A stretch of 64,000 bases of DNA. Origin: GCA-2731375 sp002731375 (GTDB lineage Bacteria; Pseudomonadota; Alphaproteobacteria; GCA-2731375). Shown one piece after another: positions 53,396 through 62,575 of this stretch. Location: the NCBI GenBank assembly GCA_030752605.1, contig JASMDX010000074.1, forward strand, positions 1 through 64,000. The letters run 5' to 3'. The position numbers and the translations under genes are program-made. Numbering within the stretch: the first letter of the stretch is position 1; the number at the start of each line of letters is the position of its first letter. The notes beneath the pieces are model-generated. The model worked only from the letters and a program-made list of their open reading frames with translations, had not been told where the DNA came from and did not search any database.

Positions 53396-54007
53396 ATGGC
53401 CAATCATCTTCACAAGGGCGATCTCCCCGACGGTTTGTCATTTGGCGATATGGTGGCCATCGATTCTGAAACCATGGGCCTCGATCCTCACCGCGACCGC
53501 CTGTGTCTGATCCAATTGTCGGCGGGCGACGGCGATTGCCATCTGGTGCAATTTGCCAAGGGCGTCTATCAGGCGCCAAATCTTTGCGCCATACTGGCCG
53601 ATCCCGGCGTGACCAAGCTGTTTCATTTCGCCCGTTTCGACGTGGCCATGATCAAACGCTCTCTGGGCATCGACTGTACGCCGATTTATTGCACCAAGAT
53701 CGCCTCGAAACTAGTGCGAACTTATACCGACCGCCACGGCCTGAAAGACCTCTGCCGGGAGCTCCTCGGCGTCGATCTGTCGAAACAGCAGCAAAGCTCC
53801 GATTGGGGCGCGGACGAACTATCGTCGCAGCAATTGGATTATGCCGCCAATGATGTGCTGCACCTGCACCACCTGCATGGCGTTTTGCAGGATATGCTGG
53901 CCCGCGAAGGCCGCGATCATTTGGCCCAGGCCAGTTTTGACTATCTGCCCATACGGGCGGAATTGGACCTGGCGGGCTGGTCCGAAACGGATATTTTCTC
54001 GCACTAA
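53396..54007 (+). CDS. RNase D-like 3'-5' exonuclease
   Basis: 203 residues. The DEDD-type exonuclease motifs are visible: IDSETMGLDPHRDRLCLIQL (Exo I), KLFHFARFDVAMIKRSL (Exo II) and LDYAANDVLHLHHLHGVL (Exo III). It is half the length of E. coli RNase D because it lacks the HRDC domains, which is the common alphaproteobacterial form. It trims 3' ends of tRNA or other stable RNA, in accord with a tRNA gene upstream. ATG 53396 is used; ribosome site weak. Confidence 0.88.
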   Translation: MANHLHKGDLPDGLSFGDMVAIDSETMGLDPHRDRLCLIQLSAGDGDCHLVQFAKGVYQAPNLCAILADPGVTKLFHFARFDVAMIKRSLGIDCTPIYCTKIASKLVRTYTDRHGLKDLCRELLGVDLSKQQQSSDWGADELSSQQLDYAANDVLHLHHLHGVLQDMLAREGRDHLAQASFDYLPIRAELDLAGWSETDIFSH

Positions 54008-54126
54008 GAATTCCGCCGGGGCGGCTAGTCGAGCAGGCCAGCGCGTCTTTGTTCCCGGCATTTTTGCGGGGGGTTTGCGGGTTTGACCATACCTATCTAA
54101 TTGCTCATACTGAATTAATTCGGAAG

Positions 54127-54143
54127 TTGGCACAATTTTCGCA
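54127..54143 (+). promoter_or_regulatory. candidate sigma-54 (-24/-12) promoter
   Basis: TTGGCAC-N5-TCGCA has GG (54129-54130) and GC (54141-54142) separated by exactly ten bases, the spacing of sigma-54 promoters (consensus TGGCACG-N4-TTGCA). The -12 element has one mismatch. It lies about 75 bases before kdsD, which heads a cluster that includes rpoN itself. Confidence 0.4.
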
Positions 54144-54152
54144 TGCGAAAAT
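54135..54152. repeat. 18-bp perfect palindrome overlapping the -12 element
   Basis: ATTTTCGCATGCGAAAAT is its own reverse complement (54135-54143 with 54144-54152). It overlaps the -12 part of the sigma-54-like site, and its position upstream of kdsD suggests an operator. Confidence 0.5.
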
Positions 54153-54213
54153 CTACCGCTTTCGAGATGATTTAATGTATGTTCGCTAAAGCAATTTATT
54201 TTCAAAGGCTTAT

Positions 54214-55221
54214 TTGGTGTCCGTGAAGATTCGGGAAGAGGCATTGACGACGAAAAATAGCAGTGTCCGCGCGGCGGCAGAGCGGGTTTTGCGCCTGGAG
54301 GCGGAAGGTCTTGGCCTGCTGGCCGATGGTCTGGACGAAAAGTTTGATGCCGCCGCGGATCTGTTGTCGCAAATCACTGGGAAGCTGGTCGTCAGCGGCA
54401 TGGGAAAAAGCGGCCATATTGGACGAAAGATCGCCGCGACCTTGGCCTCCACCGGTACGCCGGCGCATTACGTTCATCCGGGAGAGGCCAGTCACGGAGA
54501 TCTGGGCATGATCGGCCCGGATGACGGCGTTTTGGCGCTATCCAATTCCGGTGAGACGGCGGAATTGAACGATTTGGTCGCCTACGCCAAGTTCCGCGGC
54601 ATTCCATTTTTGGCCATGGTCGGCAAGGCGCCCTCCACCCTTGCCTCGGCGGCGGACGTGGCGCTGGTTCTGCCCGCCATGGCCGAGGCCTGCCCCATGG
54701 GCCTGGCGCCGACCACATCTACCACCATGATGCTGGGCCTGGGCGATGCCCTGGCAGTAGCCATGATGGACCGACGCAGCTTTTCCTCCGATCAATTCCA
54801 GGTTCTGCACCCTGGCGGCCGCCTGGGCCGGAAATTCGTCCGGGTAGATGATCTGATGCATAAGGGCGGTGAACTGCCGCTATGTCCGGCGGAAACAGCC
54901 ATGTCGGCGGCTATTTTGACCATGACCGAGAAACGTTTCGGCTGCGTCGGCGTGGTGGATGGCGCCGGTGCGTTGATCGGCATTGTCACCGATGGTGATC
55001 TGAGCCGCCATATGGATGACGGCTTGATGCGCAAGGTGGTGGGCGAGGTGATGACGTCTAAGCCGAAGACCATTCGTGCTGGAGCCCTGGCGGCTGAGGC
55101 CCTGGGCTTCATGAATGCCAACAAGATTACTTGTCTGTTCGTCACCCAGGACGGCGGGGCCGGTAACATGCCGGTGGGGATTCTGCATGTGCACGATATT
55201 CTGCGCGCAGGTATAGCCTAA
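54214..55221 (+). CDS. kdsD: D-arabinose 5-phosphate isomerase
   Basis: 335 residues. The SIS domain (SGMGKSGHIGRKIAATLAST, GEASHGDLGMIG, LALSNSGETAEL) is followed by two CBS domains (about 210-330; IGIVTDGDLSRHMDDG). It isomerises ribulose 5-phosphate for Kdo, needed for LPS core. The listed start is TTG; the adjacent GTG 54217 is equally possible, after CAAAGG. Its stop overlaps the lptC start. Some relatives are also termed KpsF/GutQ. Confidence 0.93.
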   Translation: MVSVKIREEALTTKNSSVRAAAERVLRLEAEGLGLLADGLDEKFDAAADLLSQITGKLVVSGMGKSGHIGRKIAATLASTGTPAHYVHPGEASHGDLGMIGPDDGVLALSNSGETAELNDLVAYAKFRGIPFLAMVGKAPSTLASAADVALVLPAMAEACPMGLAPTTSTTMMLGLGDALAVAMMDRRSFSSDQFQVLHPGGRLGRKFVRVDDLMHKGGELPLCPAETAMSAAILTMTEKRFGCVGVVDGAGALIGIVTDGDLSRHMDDGLMRKVVGEVMTSKPKTIRAGALAAEALGFMNANKITCLFVTQDGGAGNMPVGILHVHDILRAGIA

Positions 55222-55922
55222 TGGACCCTACGCGAAACATTGCGTCGGGCGGCCCAGGGGAAGGCATTGGGGATGATGCGGCGCCGGCACGGCGTTTTCA
55301 GTTTGACCCGGATCGCCGCCAGGCGCGGGTCTCGCCCCAATACAGCCGTTTTGTCGGAATGATGAAGCTGCTGCTGCCCCTGTTGGCATTTGGTCTGGTG
55401 GTTGCCGTGGTGATCTGGCCTAACGAGTTTCGCGAGGCCACAGGCTTTCATCTTTCCTATGTCTCCAGCGAAGATGGCAGTGCCACCGAGCTGACCATGC
55501 TGCGGCCCCGTTATCTGGGCACCGACGCCCGCAATCGGCCATTTGTGGTAACCGCCGATCAGGCCACACAGGATCTGAAGGACCAGCGCCAAATCAGCCT
55601 GACGCGGCTGCAGGCGGATATATCCACGGTCGATGGCCGCTGGTTTACCGTTATGGCGGCTACCGGCGTCTATCATCAACAGCGCCAGCATTTGCATTTA
55701 CAGGGCGCCATCAATCTGTTTACCGATCAGGGCTACGAGTTCAATGCTGAAATTGTGGAAATCGATCTCAACATCGGGCAGGCGACGTCCGATCAGCCGG
55801 TACACGGCCAGGGTCCTTTTGGCACTCTGAGGGCGGACCGGATGGAGGTTGAGGATTTCGGCCAGCGGCTGTTTTTCAAGGGTAATGTCAAGATGCATAT
55901 CATGGCACAGGGCAAGGGTTAG
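55221..55922 (+). CDS. lptC: LPS export ABC transporter periplasmic protein LptC
   Basis: 233 residues. One membrane helix (residues about 47-66, GMMKLLLPLLAFGLVVAVV) anchors a periplasmic beta-jellyroll, where LTMLRPRYLGTDARNRPFVV and GYEFNAEIVEIDLNIGQATS belong to the LptC pattern. LptC relays LPS from the LptBFG complex to LptA. It overlaps kdsD by one base and precedes lptA by three. Confidence 0.9.
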   Translation: MDPTRNIASGGPGEGIGDDAAPARRFQFDPDRRQARVSPQYSRFVGMMKLLLPLLAFGLVVAVVIWPNEFREATGFHLSYVSSEDGSATELTMLRPRYLGTDARNRPFVVTADQATQDLKDQRQISLTRLQADISTVDGRWFTVMAATGVYHQQRQHLHLQGAINLFTDQGYEFNAEIVEIDLNIGQATSDQPVHGQGPFGTLRADRMEVEDFGQRLFFKGNVKMHIMAQGKG

Positions 55923-55925
55923 ACC

Positions 55926-56474
55926 ATGGTGGGGCGGATTGGCAGTAGAAGAAATAACCTGCCGGCCATGATGTTGTCGGCGTTCATGTTGATTGCCGGC
56001 ACCGGCATGGCGCAGGGGCAAGGCCAGCCCGTAACTCCGGATGCGGATCAACCGATTGATATCAATGCCGATAATCTGGAGGTCCAGCAGGATAAGAATT
56101 TGGCCATTTTTTCCGGCAATGTGATAGCGGTTCAGGGGCGTATCAAGTTGCGCGCGGAACGATTGAAGGTCTGGTACCGGCCTGCCGATGCCGCTGCTAG
56201 CGGGGGCGCCAATGGTACGATCATACGAATTGATGCCATTGATAAGGTATTTGTCTCTTCGGCGGAGGAGACGGCACAGGGCGATATCGGGATCTATGAA
56301 GTGGCTGATCAGCGCCTGACCTTGACCGGTGCCGTGGTTCTAACCCGTAGTGAGAACGTGCTGCGGGGCAACAAGTTGGTGATGAACCTTGCCACTGGGC
56401 AAAGCAAGATCAGCGGTGGGCGGGTGCATGGCCGTTTCGTAGCACCGAAACGCAACGGCAAAGGGGCGAATTGA
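55926..56474 (+). CDS. lptA: lipopolysaccharide transport periplasmic protein LptA
   Basis: 182 residues. A signal-type stretch (MMLSAFMLIAGTGMAQG) precedes the OstA-like jellyroll: PIDINADNLEVQQDKNLAI, FSGNVIAVQGRIKLRAERL and GAVVLTRSENVLRGNKLV. It forms the bridge that carries LPS through the periplasm. About 100 bases separate it from lptB, longer than the other gaps in this cluster, so a secondary promoter is possible. Confidence 0.9.
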   Translation: MVGRIGSRRNNLPAMMLSAFMLIAGTGMAQGQGQPVTPDADQPIDINADNLEVQQDKNLAIFSGNVIAVQGRIKLRAERLKVWYRPADAAASGGANGTIIRIDAIDKVFVSSAEETAQGDIGIYEVADQRLTLTGAVVLTRSENVLRGNKLVMNLATGQSKISGGRVHGRFVAPKRNGKGAN

Positions 56475-56571
56475 ATCAAAAATGCGCCCTAAAACAGTAA
56501 TGTCAATATTTTCTGAATGCGAAGGTAAGTGATCGGTAACCCTGTTCTGCTACGTTAATAAAGGTAAGCAA

Positions 56572-57408
56572 ATGGCCAGTGACAACGTACGCGACAATAT
56601 GCAGCCCAAGGGCAATTCCAGCGCCGGCGGCGGAGCGACGATACCGACAATGGGTGGCGATGATCAGCCGCGTCTGGTGGCCGAGCGTCAAGGCCTGCGC
56701 GCGGAAAAAATCAGCAAGGGCTTTCGCAAACGCCCCGTGGTCCGTGATGTCTCCTTGGTGGTGCAGCGCGGGGAAGCCGTTGGCCTGCTTGGCCCCAATG
56801 GCGCCGGCAAAACCACCTGTTTCTATATGATCACCGGCCTGCTGATGCCGGACAGCGGTTCGATCTATCTGGATGGCGAGGATGTCAGCGACTTGCCCAT
56901 GTATCGCCGGGCCCGCTTGGGCGTGGGATATCTACCGCAGGAAGCCTCCATTTTTCGTGGCCTGTCGGTGGAAAACAATATTCGTGCGGCGTTGGAGGTG
57001 GTTGAAGCAGACCGCGAACGGCGCGAGGCGATGTTGGAAGGTTTGCTGGCCGAATTTTCGATTTTGCATCTACGGCGTACGCCATCATTAGCTCTCAGCG
57101 GCGGCGAGCGGCGGCGAGTTGAGATCGCCCGTGCCCTGGCCTCGCACCCTAGCTTTATTTTGCTCGACGAACCGTTGGCGGGCATTGATCCCATCGCGTT
57201 GGGGGAAATCAGGGATCTGGTCTCACATCTCAAGGATCGTGGCGTTGGTGTGCTGATCACTGACCACAACGTGCGCGAGACCCTGGATATTATTGACCGT
57301 GCCTACATTCTACACGAAGGCCGGGTGCTGACCTCCGGGCCGCCGGAGGATGTGGTTGGCCATGATGACGTGCGCCGTGTGTATCTCGGCGAGCGTTTTT
57401 CACTGTAA
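56572..57408 (+). CDS. lptB: LPS export ABC transporter ATP-binding protein LptB
   Basis: 278 residues. Walker A GLLGPNGAGKTTCFYM (about 72-84), signature LALSGGERRRVEIARAL and Walker B FILLDEPLAGIDPIALGE are all present. It powers LPS extraction. A 40-residue N-terminal extension rich in Gly, Ser and Asn precedes the ABC domain; an internal start would give the classical length. It stands 17 bases before rpoN, the conserved lptB-rpoN arrangement. Confidence 0.94.
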   Translation: MASDNVRDNMQPKGNSSAGGGATIPTMGGDDQPRLVAERQGLRAEKISKGFRKRPVVRDVSLVVQRGEAVGLLGPNGAGKTTCFYMITGLLMPDSGSIYLDGEDVSDLPMYRRARLGVGYLPQEASIFRGLSVENNIRAALEVVEADRERREAMLEGLLAEFSILHLRRTPSLALSGGERRRVEIARALASHPSFILLDEPLAGIDPIALGEIRDLVSHLKDRGVGVLITDHNVRETLDIIDRAYILHEGRVLTSGPPEDVVGHDDVRRVYLGERFSL

Positions 57409-57425
57409 GGTTTTTCCGCATAGCC

Positions 57426-59045
57426 ATGGGTCCGCGACTGGATATTCATCAGACTCAGGCTCTGGTCATGACCCCGCAATTGCAGCAGGCCATTCGCCTG
57501 TTGCAGTTGACGAACCTGGAACTAAGCCAATACGTCGAGCAGGAATTGGAACGAAATCCAATTCTTGAGCGCGCCGATCAGGATGGCATCAGTGACGTCG
57601 CTGCAATTGATGAGGGCAATCTGACGGGGGATCCCCAAGTTGATAGCCTGAGCGAGGCCGTAGTGGCCAGCGATGGGATTGGTGACGACGGCACCGTCGG
57701 TGATCCCGCGGCGGTGGAACTGGGCGATGGCGAACTGCCCGGTACCAATAGTCTGGATGGCGCCGATGGGGCGCTGGATGCGGATTATACGGATACCTAT
57801 AATAATGACAGCGTGGCGGACCGCTCGAACGGTGAAGATAAAGGCGCATCCGGCGATGGCTATGAGGTTGGTGATTGGTCCGGGGCCGGATCAGGGCTGG
57901 GTGGCGGTGAACCGAGTACGGTTACCCTGGAACAGGTTTTAAGCACTGAAATTAGCTTGAAAGACCATCTGTTGGAGCAGATGAACGTTCTGTTGCAGGA
58001 ACCCGTGTTGCGGTTGGTCGGCGGCGATTTGATCGAACATTTGGATGAGGCGGGTTACTTGAGCGAGGATACCGCCTTTATAGCAGACCGTTTGGGCTGT
58101 GAAAAAATACTGGTCGATGAAGTCTTGAAACAGATGCAGCGCCTGGACCCGGCGGGCATTTTCGCCCGGGACCTAAGCGAATGTCTGGCCCTGCAACTGA
58201 TGGAGAAAAACCGCTACGACCCGGCCATGCAAAGCCTGGTGGAAAATCTACATCTCCTCGCCGCCATGGACGTGCCGCAAATATGCGGGGTTTGCGAAGT
58301 TAGCGCCGAAGATGCCGAGGATATGATTGCCGAACTGAAGGCGCTTAATCCGAAACCGGGTCTGGCATTTGACTACGATACCGCCCCCCCCGTGGTGCCG
58401 GATGTCTTCGTAACGGAAAAGGCCGACGGCGGTTGGAATGTCGAACTGAACAGTGACAATCTACCCCGCCTTTTGGTTAACCGGCAATATTATGCTGAAG
58501 TGAACGAGGCGGCCCGGCGCAAGGAAGACAAGGCCTATATCTCCGAATGCCTGCATTCGGCCAACTGGTTGATCAAGGCCTTGGATCAACGGGCCCGGAC
58601 GATTTTGTCCGTGTCCTCCGAACTGGTGCGCCAGCAGGACGCTTTCCTGGCTAACGGCGTGCAGGATCTGCGCCCGCTGAACCTGCGCGCCATCGCCGAA
58701 GTCGTGGGCATACACGAAAGTACCGTTTCACGGGTCACGTCTAACAAATATGTGGCGACACCCAGGGGCGTTTTCGAATTGAAATACTTCTTCACCTCCG
58801 CTCTGTCCGCCGCCGATGGTGGTGATGACCACTCTTCCGAGGCGGTGCGTGAAAAATTGCGCGGGCTGATCGACAAGGAAACGGAGAGTAACGTTCTGTC
58901 CGATGACAAGCTGGTGGATATTCTGCGTGGATCGGGTGTTGATATAGCCCGGCGCACCGTTGCGAAGTACCGCGATGGCATGGGCATTCCCTCGTCCGTA
59001 CAGCGCCGCCGGGCCAAGAAAATGGAAGCGCGCGCGGCAGGTTGA
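57426..59045 (+). CDS. rpoN: RNA polymerase sigma-54 factor
   Basis: 539 residues. Region I is Gln/Leu-rich (IHQTQALVMTPQLQQAIRLL). An acidic region II spans about residues 57-160. The core-binding and DNA-binding parts follow, and the RpoN box ARRTVAKYRDGMGIPSS is at about 513-529. It directs transcription from -24/-12 promoters with the aid of AAA+ activators. A candidate sigma-54 promoter lies upstream of the cluster that holds it (54127). hpf and ptsN follow. Confidence 0.96.
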   Translation: MGPRLDIHQTQALVMTPQLQQAIRLLQLTNLELSQYVEQELERNPILERADQDGISDVAAIDEGNLTGDPQVDSLSEAVVASDGIGDDGTVGDPAAVELGDGELPGTNSLDGADGALDADYTDTYNNDSVADRSNGEDKGASGDGYEVGDWSGAGSGLGGGEPSTVTLEQVLSTEISLKDHLLEQMNVLLQEPVLRLVGGDLIEHLDEAGYLSEDTAFIADRLGCEKILVDEVLKQMQRLDPAGIFARDLSECLALQLMEKNRYDPAMQSLVENLHLLAAMDVPQICGVCEVSAEDAEDMIAELKALNPKPGLAFDYDTAPPVVPDVFVTEKADGGWNVELNSDNLPRLLVNRQYYAEVNEAARRKEDKAYISECLHSANWLIKALDQRARTILSVSSELVRQQDAFLANGVQDLRPLNLRAIAEVVGIHESTVSRVTSNKYVATPRGVFELKYFFTSALSAADGGDDHSSEAVREKLRGLIDKETESNVLSDDKLVDILRGSGVDIARRTVAKYRDGMGIPSSVQRRRAKKMEARAAG

Positions 59046-59073
59046 CAGGCCACCATGCCGGCACTATGTTCCC

Positions 59074-59101
59074 GGCTCTTTGTTGCCGAGCCCAATTTTT
59101 T
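59074..59101 (+). terminator. possible terminator after rpoN
   Basis: GGCTC (59074-59078) pairs with GAGCC (59088-59092) around a nine-base loop, followed by CAATTTTTTG. The stem is only five pairs, so termination may be partial. Confidence 0.4.
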
Positions 59102-59198
59102 GTAGCATTTGTTGTCGTGGCACGGTGGTATTAGGAAATAGCGTCAACGGCCATATCAGTTGACAACTTTGACCCAAAACCAGCTAAAGTAAGACGTC

Positions 59199-59798
59199 AT
59201 GCAAATCCTAGTTTCAGGCAAGCAGCTCGACGTGGGTGATGCCTTGCGCAGCTATGTCGATGAACGGCTACAAAGCGGCGTAGCCAAGTATTTTTCCAAC
59301 ACCCTTGATGCCCATGCCGTGTTCTCCAAGGAAGGACAGGGTTATCGCGCCGATTGTGCGGTCCATGTGGGACGAGGCATGAACGCCCAGGCTAGTGCCG
59401 AGGCCGGCGATATTTATCAGGCCTTCGACCATGCGGCGGATCGTTTAGAGAAGCGCCTGCGCCGTTATAAGCGGCGGCTGCGTGATCATCATGGCCATGA
59501 ACGCCCGGCGCCCGATAGCTATATGGCGCAGAATTATGTTCTGGCGCCGGAGTCGGAGACGGAAGAAGCACCAGAAGAGTTTCAACCCGTCATCGTGGCC
59601 GAGCACAGCGCGGAAATTCATTGCCGCAGCGTGGGTGAGGCGGTGATGCAAATGGACTTGGCGGAGTTACCTGTGTTGATGTTCCGCAACAGTGGCAACG
59701 GTCATCTGAATGTGGTTTACCGGCGCCCGGATGGGCATATTGGCTGGATCGACTTAGTGGCCGACGGCGATGGTGCCATGGAAAGCCAGACGAAATAG
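59199..59798 (+). CDS. hpf: long-form ribosome hibernation promoting factor
   Basis: 199 residues. The N-terminal domain (MQILVSGKQLDVGDALRSY, YRADCAVHVGRGMNAQASAE) and a C-terminal domain (IHCRSVGEAVMQMDLAEL, YRRPDGHIGWIDL) make it the long HPF type, which dimerises 70S ribosomes into 100S particles in stationary phase. It lies about 150 bases after rpoN with a possible terminator between, and 12 bases before ptsN. Confidence 0.94.
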   Translation: MQILVSGKQLDVGDALRSYVDERLQSGVAKYFSNTLDAHAVFSKEGQGYRADCAVHVGRGMNAQASAEAGDIYQAFDHAADRLEKRLRRYKRRLRDHHGHERPAPDSYMAQNYVLAPESETEEAPEEFQPVIVAEHSAEIHCRSVGEAVMQMDLAELPVLMFRNSGNGHLNVVYRRPDGHIGWIDLVADGDGAMESQTK

Positions 59799-59810
59799 GG
59801 ACGACGGCCA

Positions 59811-60275
59811 ATGGAGATGGTTGAATTGCTGGTACAGGACGGGGTTGTCGCCAATCTTAAGGCCAGCAGTAAGAAACAAGCTCTGCAGGAGCTGTCCCAG
59901 CAAGCCGCGTCGTTGACCGGGCTGCATAAGCGCGTGATCTTTGACGTTCTGTTGCAGCGGGAAAAACTGGGCACCACGGGCATTGGCCGGGGTATCGCCA
60001 TCCCGCACGGCAAAATGCAGGAGTTGGAGCGCCTGCATGGCCTGTTCGCGCGCCTGCCCAAGCCGATCGATTTCGATGCCATCGATGAACGGCCCGTCGA
60101 CCTGATCTTCCTTCTTCTCGCCCCTGAATCCGCTGGCGCTGATCATTTGAAGGCGCTGGCCCGAATTTCCCGGCTGCTGCGCGACGAGGCCGTTTGCGAG
60201 AAATTGCGCGGCGCCGATGACCCCGAGGCACTATTCGCCTTATTGACGGTGCCGGCTGTTTCTCCTGTCTCCTGA
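59811..60275 (+). CDS. ptsN: PTS IIA-like nitrogen-regulatory protein
   Basis: 154 residues. GRGIAIPHGKMQ has the phosphorylated histidine H66, and GADHLKALARISRLLRDE is typical of EIIA-Ntr. It receives phosphate from NPr and modulates nitrogen, potassium and stress responses, which fits the rpoN neighbourhood. The start GATGG is 12 bases after the hpf stop. Confidence 0.94.
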   Translation: MEMVELLVQDGVVANLKASSKKQALQELSQQAASLTGLHKRVIFDVLLQREKLGTTGIGRGIAIPHGKMQELERLHGLFARLPKPIDFDAIDERPVDLIFLLLAPESAGADHLKALARISRLLRDEAVCEKLRGADDPEALFALLTVPAVSPVS

Positions 60276-60307
60276 TTAATCTTCCCATTTCCTGCTAGAC
60301 TGCAGGC

Positions 60308-61639
60308 ATGAATACCGCTCTAGACAGGTCATTGGCCGACATAGTCGCCTGGCTATTCGACGGCGATCCCTTAGGCACGCCGCGAGTGGAACAGCATGCG
60401 CGCTTGCTGTTCTTGGATACCTTGGGCTGCATGATCGCCGGTCTGGCCAAGCCCGAACCGGCGGCGTTGGCTGCAAGCTTGGCGGCATTGGAACCAGGCA
60501 ATGTTCAGCTGCCGGGGGCGGCGTGGCCTCTCGTGGCGTCCGCGGCCGCCCATATGGCCGGTTTGGCAGCCTGTTGGGATGAAGCCTGCGAGGGTTTGCC
60601 CCGAGCCCATGGCCGGCCTGGCCTACATGCCTTTGCCTCCGTTTTGGCGTTGGGCCTGGCGCACAAGCATACGCTGGGTGAAACCCTGGCTGCACTGACC
60701 GCCGGTTACGAGGTCGGCGGCCGCATGGGTGAATATCTGCGCATCCGCTCGGGCATGCATGTGGACGGCATCTGGGGCACCTTTGGCTCGGTCACCGGCG
60801 CGGCCCGCCTGTTGGGCTTGCCGACGGCGCAGACCATGACCGCCCTGCAAGGGACGGCATGTCAGTTGCCATTCAGTTTGTATTTGCCCATCAGCCATGA
60901 CGGTACGGTGCGCAATGCCTATGTGGGTGAAGCGGCGCGACGCGGGATTTATCTGGCCATGGCGGCGGCGGCCGGCGTCACCATGCCGCCTGGTCAAGCC
61001 ATCGACACCTTTGACCAGTTGGCCCTGGGTTACGAGGGGGAGGCCAAGGCATTGGCGCCGGCGGGCGAATGGTTGATCGGGCAGGGTTATTTGAAGCCGT
61101 TTGCCGCTGTCCGCCATGTTCATTACGGTGCCCAGGCCGCGCTTGATTGGCGCGGCGCGCACGCGCGGGTGGATACCACGAAGATCACCGCCCTGGAACT
61201 GGGCATCTATGGGGAGGCCATGACTTATTGCGGCAACCGTGCACCTACGACGCCGATCCAGGCCCAGTTCAGCGTCAGTTACGGTCTGGCCTGGATGCTG
61301 TACAGTGGTGATCTGGGACCGGAGGCCTACCATGAAGCCGCCCTGAACGATGCGGAAGCGCGCCGCCTGGAAGCCTTGGTCAATATTGTTGAGGACCCGA
61401 CCTATACCGCGGCCAATAAGCGCGCCGCGCGGCTGACGGTTACCACCACCGATGGGGTGGAAACCTTGCTGGCCGATAGGGTGCCCGGAGATATTGAATT
61501 GCCTCTACCTGCCGTGGATGTGGAGGATAAGTTTATCCGCTATGCCCGCCCGGTCCTGGGCCCGGCGCGCGCCAAGTCATTGGCCGCAACCCTGTTGCAG
61601 GCACCGCTGTCGTCTTCGTTGGTCGATCTGCTGAACTAA
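60308..61639 (+). CDS. MmgE/PrpD family protein
   Basis: 443 residues. DIVAWLFDGDPLGTPRVEQHA at the N-terminus and LAALTAGYEVGGRMGEYLRI and HVDGIWGTFGSVTGAARLLG are the MmgE/PrpD fold; prpD members dehydrate 2-methylcitrate, others act on aconitate- or iminodisuccinate-like substrates. The role here is open. It is downstream of ptsN with a small gap but not obviously linked. The stop overlaps that of the convergent DUF1150 gene. Confidence 0.85.
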   Translation: MNTALDRSLADIVAWLFDGDPLGTPRVEQHARLLFLDTLGCMIAGLAKPEPAALAASLAALEPGNVQLPGAAWPLVASAAAHMAGLAACWDEACEGLPRAHGRPGLHAFASVLALGLAHKHTLGETLAALTAGYEVGGRMGEYLRIRSGMHVDGIWGTFGSVTGAARLLGLPTAQTMTALQGTACQLPFSLYLPISHDGTVRNAYVGEAARRGIYLAMAAAAGVTMPPGQAIDTFDQLALGYEGEAKALAPAGEWLIGQGYLKPFAAVRHVHYGAQAALDWRGAHARVDTTKITALELGIYGEAMTYCGNRAPTTPIQAQFSVSYGLAWMLYSGDLGPEAYHEAALNDAEARRLEALVNIVEDPTYTAANKRAARLTVTTTDGVETLLADRVPGDIELPLPAVDVEDKFIRYARPVLGPARAKSLAATLLQAPLSSSLVDLLN

Positions 61640-61869
61640 TTCAGCGCCATTGCTTCCAGCTCGTGCTCGTGGCACGCGGCCAGCGCACTGACCTGATTGT
61701 CGAAGCCGGCCAGTTCCTTGCCGTTGGCGCCGTGCACTACATAGATGGTCTGGCCCTTGATCTGATGCGGGCGGATATAGGCGATTTGGTCCGTGCCCAG
61801 CATGGCCAGGCCCTCGGTCGATAGACCGCGTAGACCTTGTTCCAGGATCTCATTCTTGGGGCTGTCCAT
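61636..61869 (-). CDS. DUF1150 domain-containing protein
   Basis: 77 residues. LAMLGTDQIAYIRPHQIKGQ and YVVHGANGKELAGFDNQ are the DUF1150 pattern, a small protein nearly always found next to a small heat-shock gene in alphaproteobacteria. It lies three bases after the hsp20 stop, so the two are co-transcribed. Function unknown; a role in the heat-shock response is inferred from the pairing. Confidence 0.87.
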   Translation of the reverse strand: MDSPKNEILEQGLRGLSTEGLAMLGTDQIAYIRPHQIKGQTIYVVHGANGKELAGFDNQVSALAACHEHELEAMALN

Positions 61870-61872
61870 GAC

Positions 61873-62334
61873 CTATCCCTTCAACAGGTCGGTGCTAACC
61901 GACGTTTTGCCGTTACCGCTGGGCGGGCCCGCGTCGATATCGATGATGCGGGAAACCACTTCGGGCTCGGGCCGGACCAGATCAATATGCAGCAGGCCGT
62001 TGTCCAGGGCGGCGCCGGCAATCTTGATTCCCTCGGCCAGGACGAAACTGCGTTGAAACTGCCGCGCCGCGATGCCGCGGTGGACGTAGACACGCTTTTC
62101 ATCGTCGGCCTGGCGGCCGCGCACGATCAATTGGTTGTCCTCAGCCGCGATCTGCAGATCCTCGCGGGTGAAACCGGCCACGGCTAGGCTGATGCGCAAG
62201 CCATCGACACCGATGCGTTCGATATTATAGGGAGGGTAGCCGTCGTTAGCGGATTTCGCCACCCGGTCCAGCAATTGTTCAAAATGATCGAAACCCAATA
62301 ACAGCGGACTGTTAAAGGCGGATAATCTATTCAT
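61873..62334 (-). CDS. Hsp20/alpha-crystallin small heat shock protein
   Basis: 153 residues. YPPYNIERIGVDGLRISLAV and GFTREDLQIAAEDNQLIVRG belong to the alpha-crystallin domain, with the IxI-like segment near the end. It binds unfolding proteins as an oligomer. The ATG at 62334 follows GGAGGAGG, a strong ribosome site, so the longer frame from 62430 is unlikely. The upstream stretch has a GTGAAAG-type element and TTTTTATA that could be a heat-shock promoter, but this is weak. Confidence 0.93.
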   Translation of the reverse strand: MNRLSAFNSPLLLGFDHFEQLLDRVAKSANDGYPPYNIERIGVDGLRISLAVAGFTREDLQIAAEDNQLIVRGRQADDEKRVYVHRGIAARQFQRSFVLAEGIKIAGAALDNGLLHIDLVRPEPEVVSRIIDIDAGPPSGNGKTSVSTDLLKG

Positions 62335-62575
62335 GGCGCCACCTCCTCCTAATTGAGCGGGCATGGCGGTCCTATAAAAAGGCCCTACACCGATACTTTC
62401 ACGCATTGCGAACCCATGAGCTAACCCCACCTAGCGTCCGCACACGGCCCGGAATGGCACCGTGCACACATTATGTAGGGAGGCAGCCGTTCCCGTGCAA
62501 GCCATGTCGTCTTGGCATGGACAAATGTTCGTGATAAATTCCTTTTTTGTTCTATTTTGTGTGATTTATGCGCTC

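Noticed and set aside
59105..59190. Promoters for hpf: TTGACA at 59160 and TGGCACGG at about 59119
   Set aside because: The TTGACA has a 19-base spacer to TAAAGT and would start transcription at the ATG; the TGGCAC site lacks GC at the -12 position.
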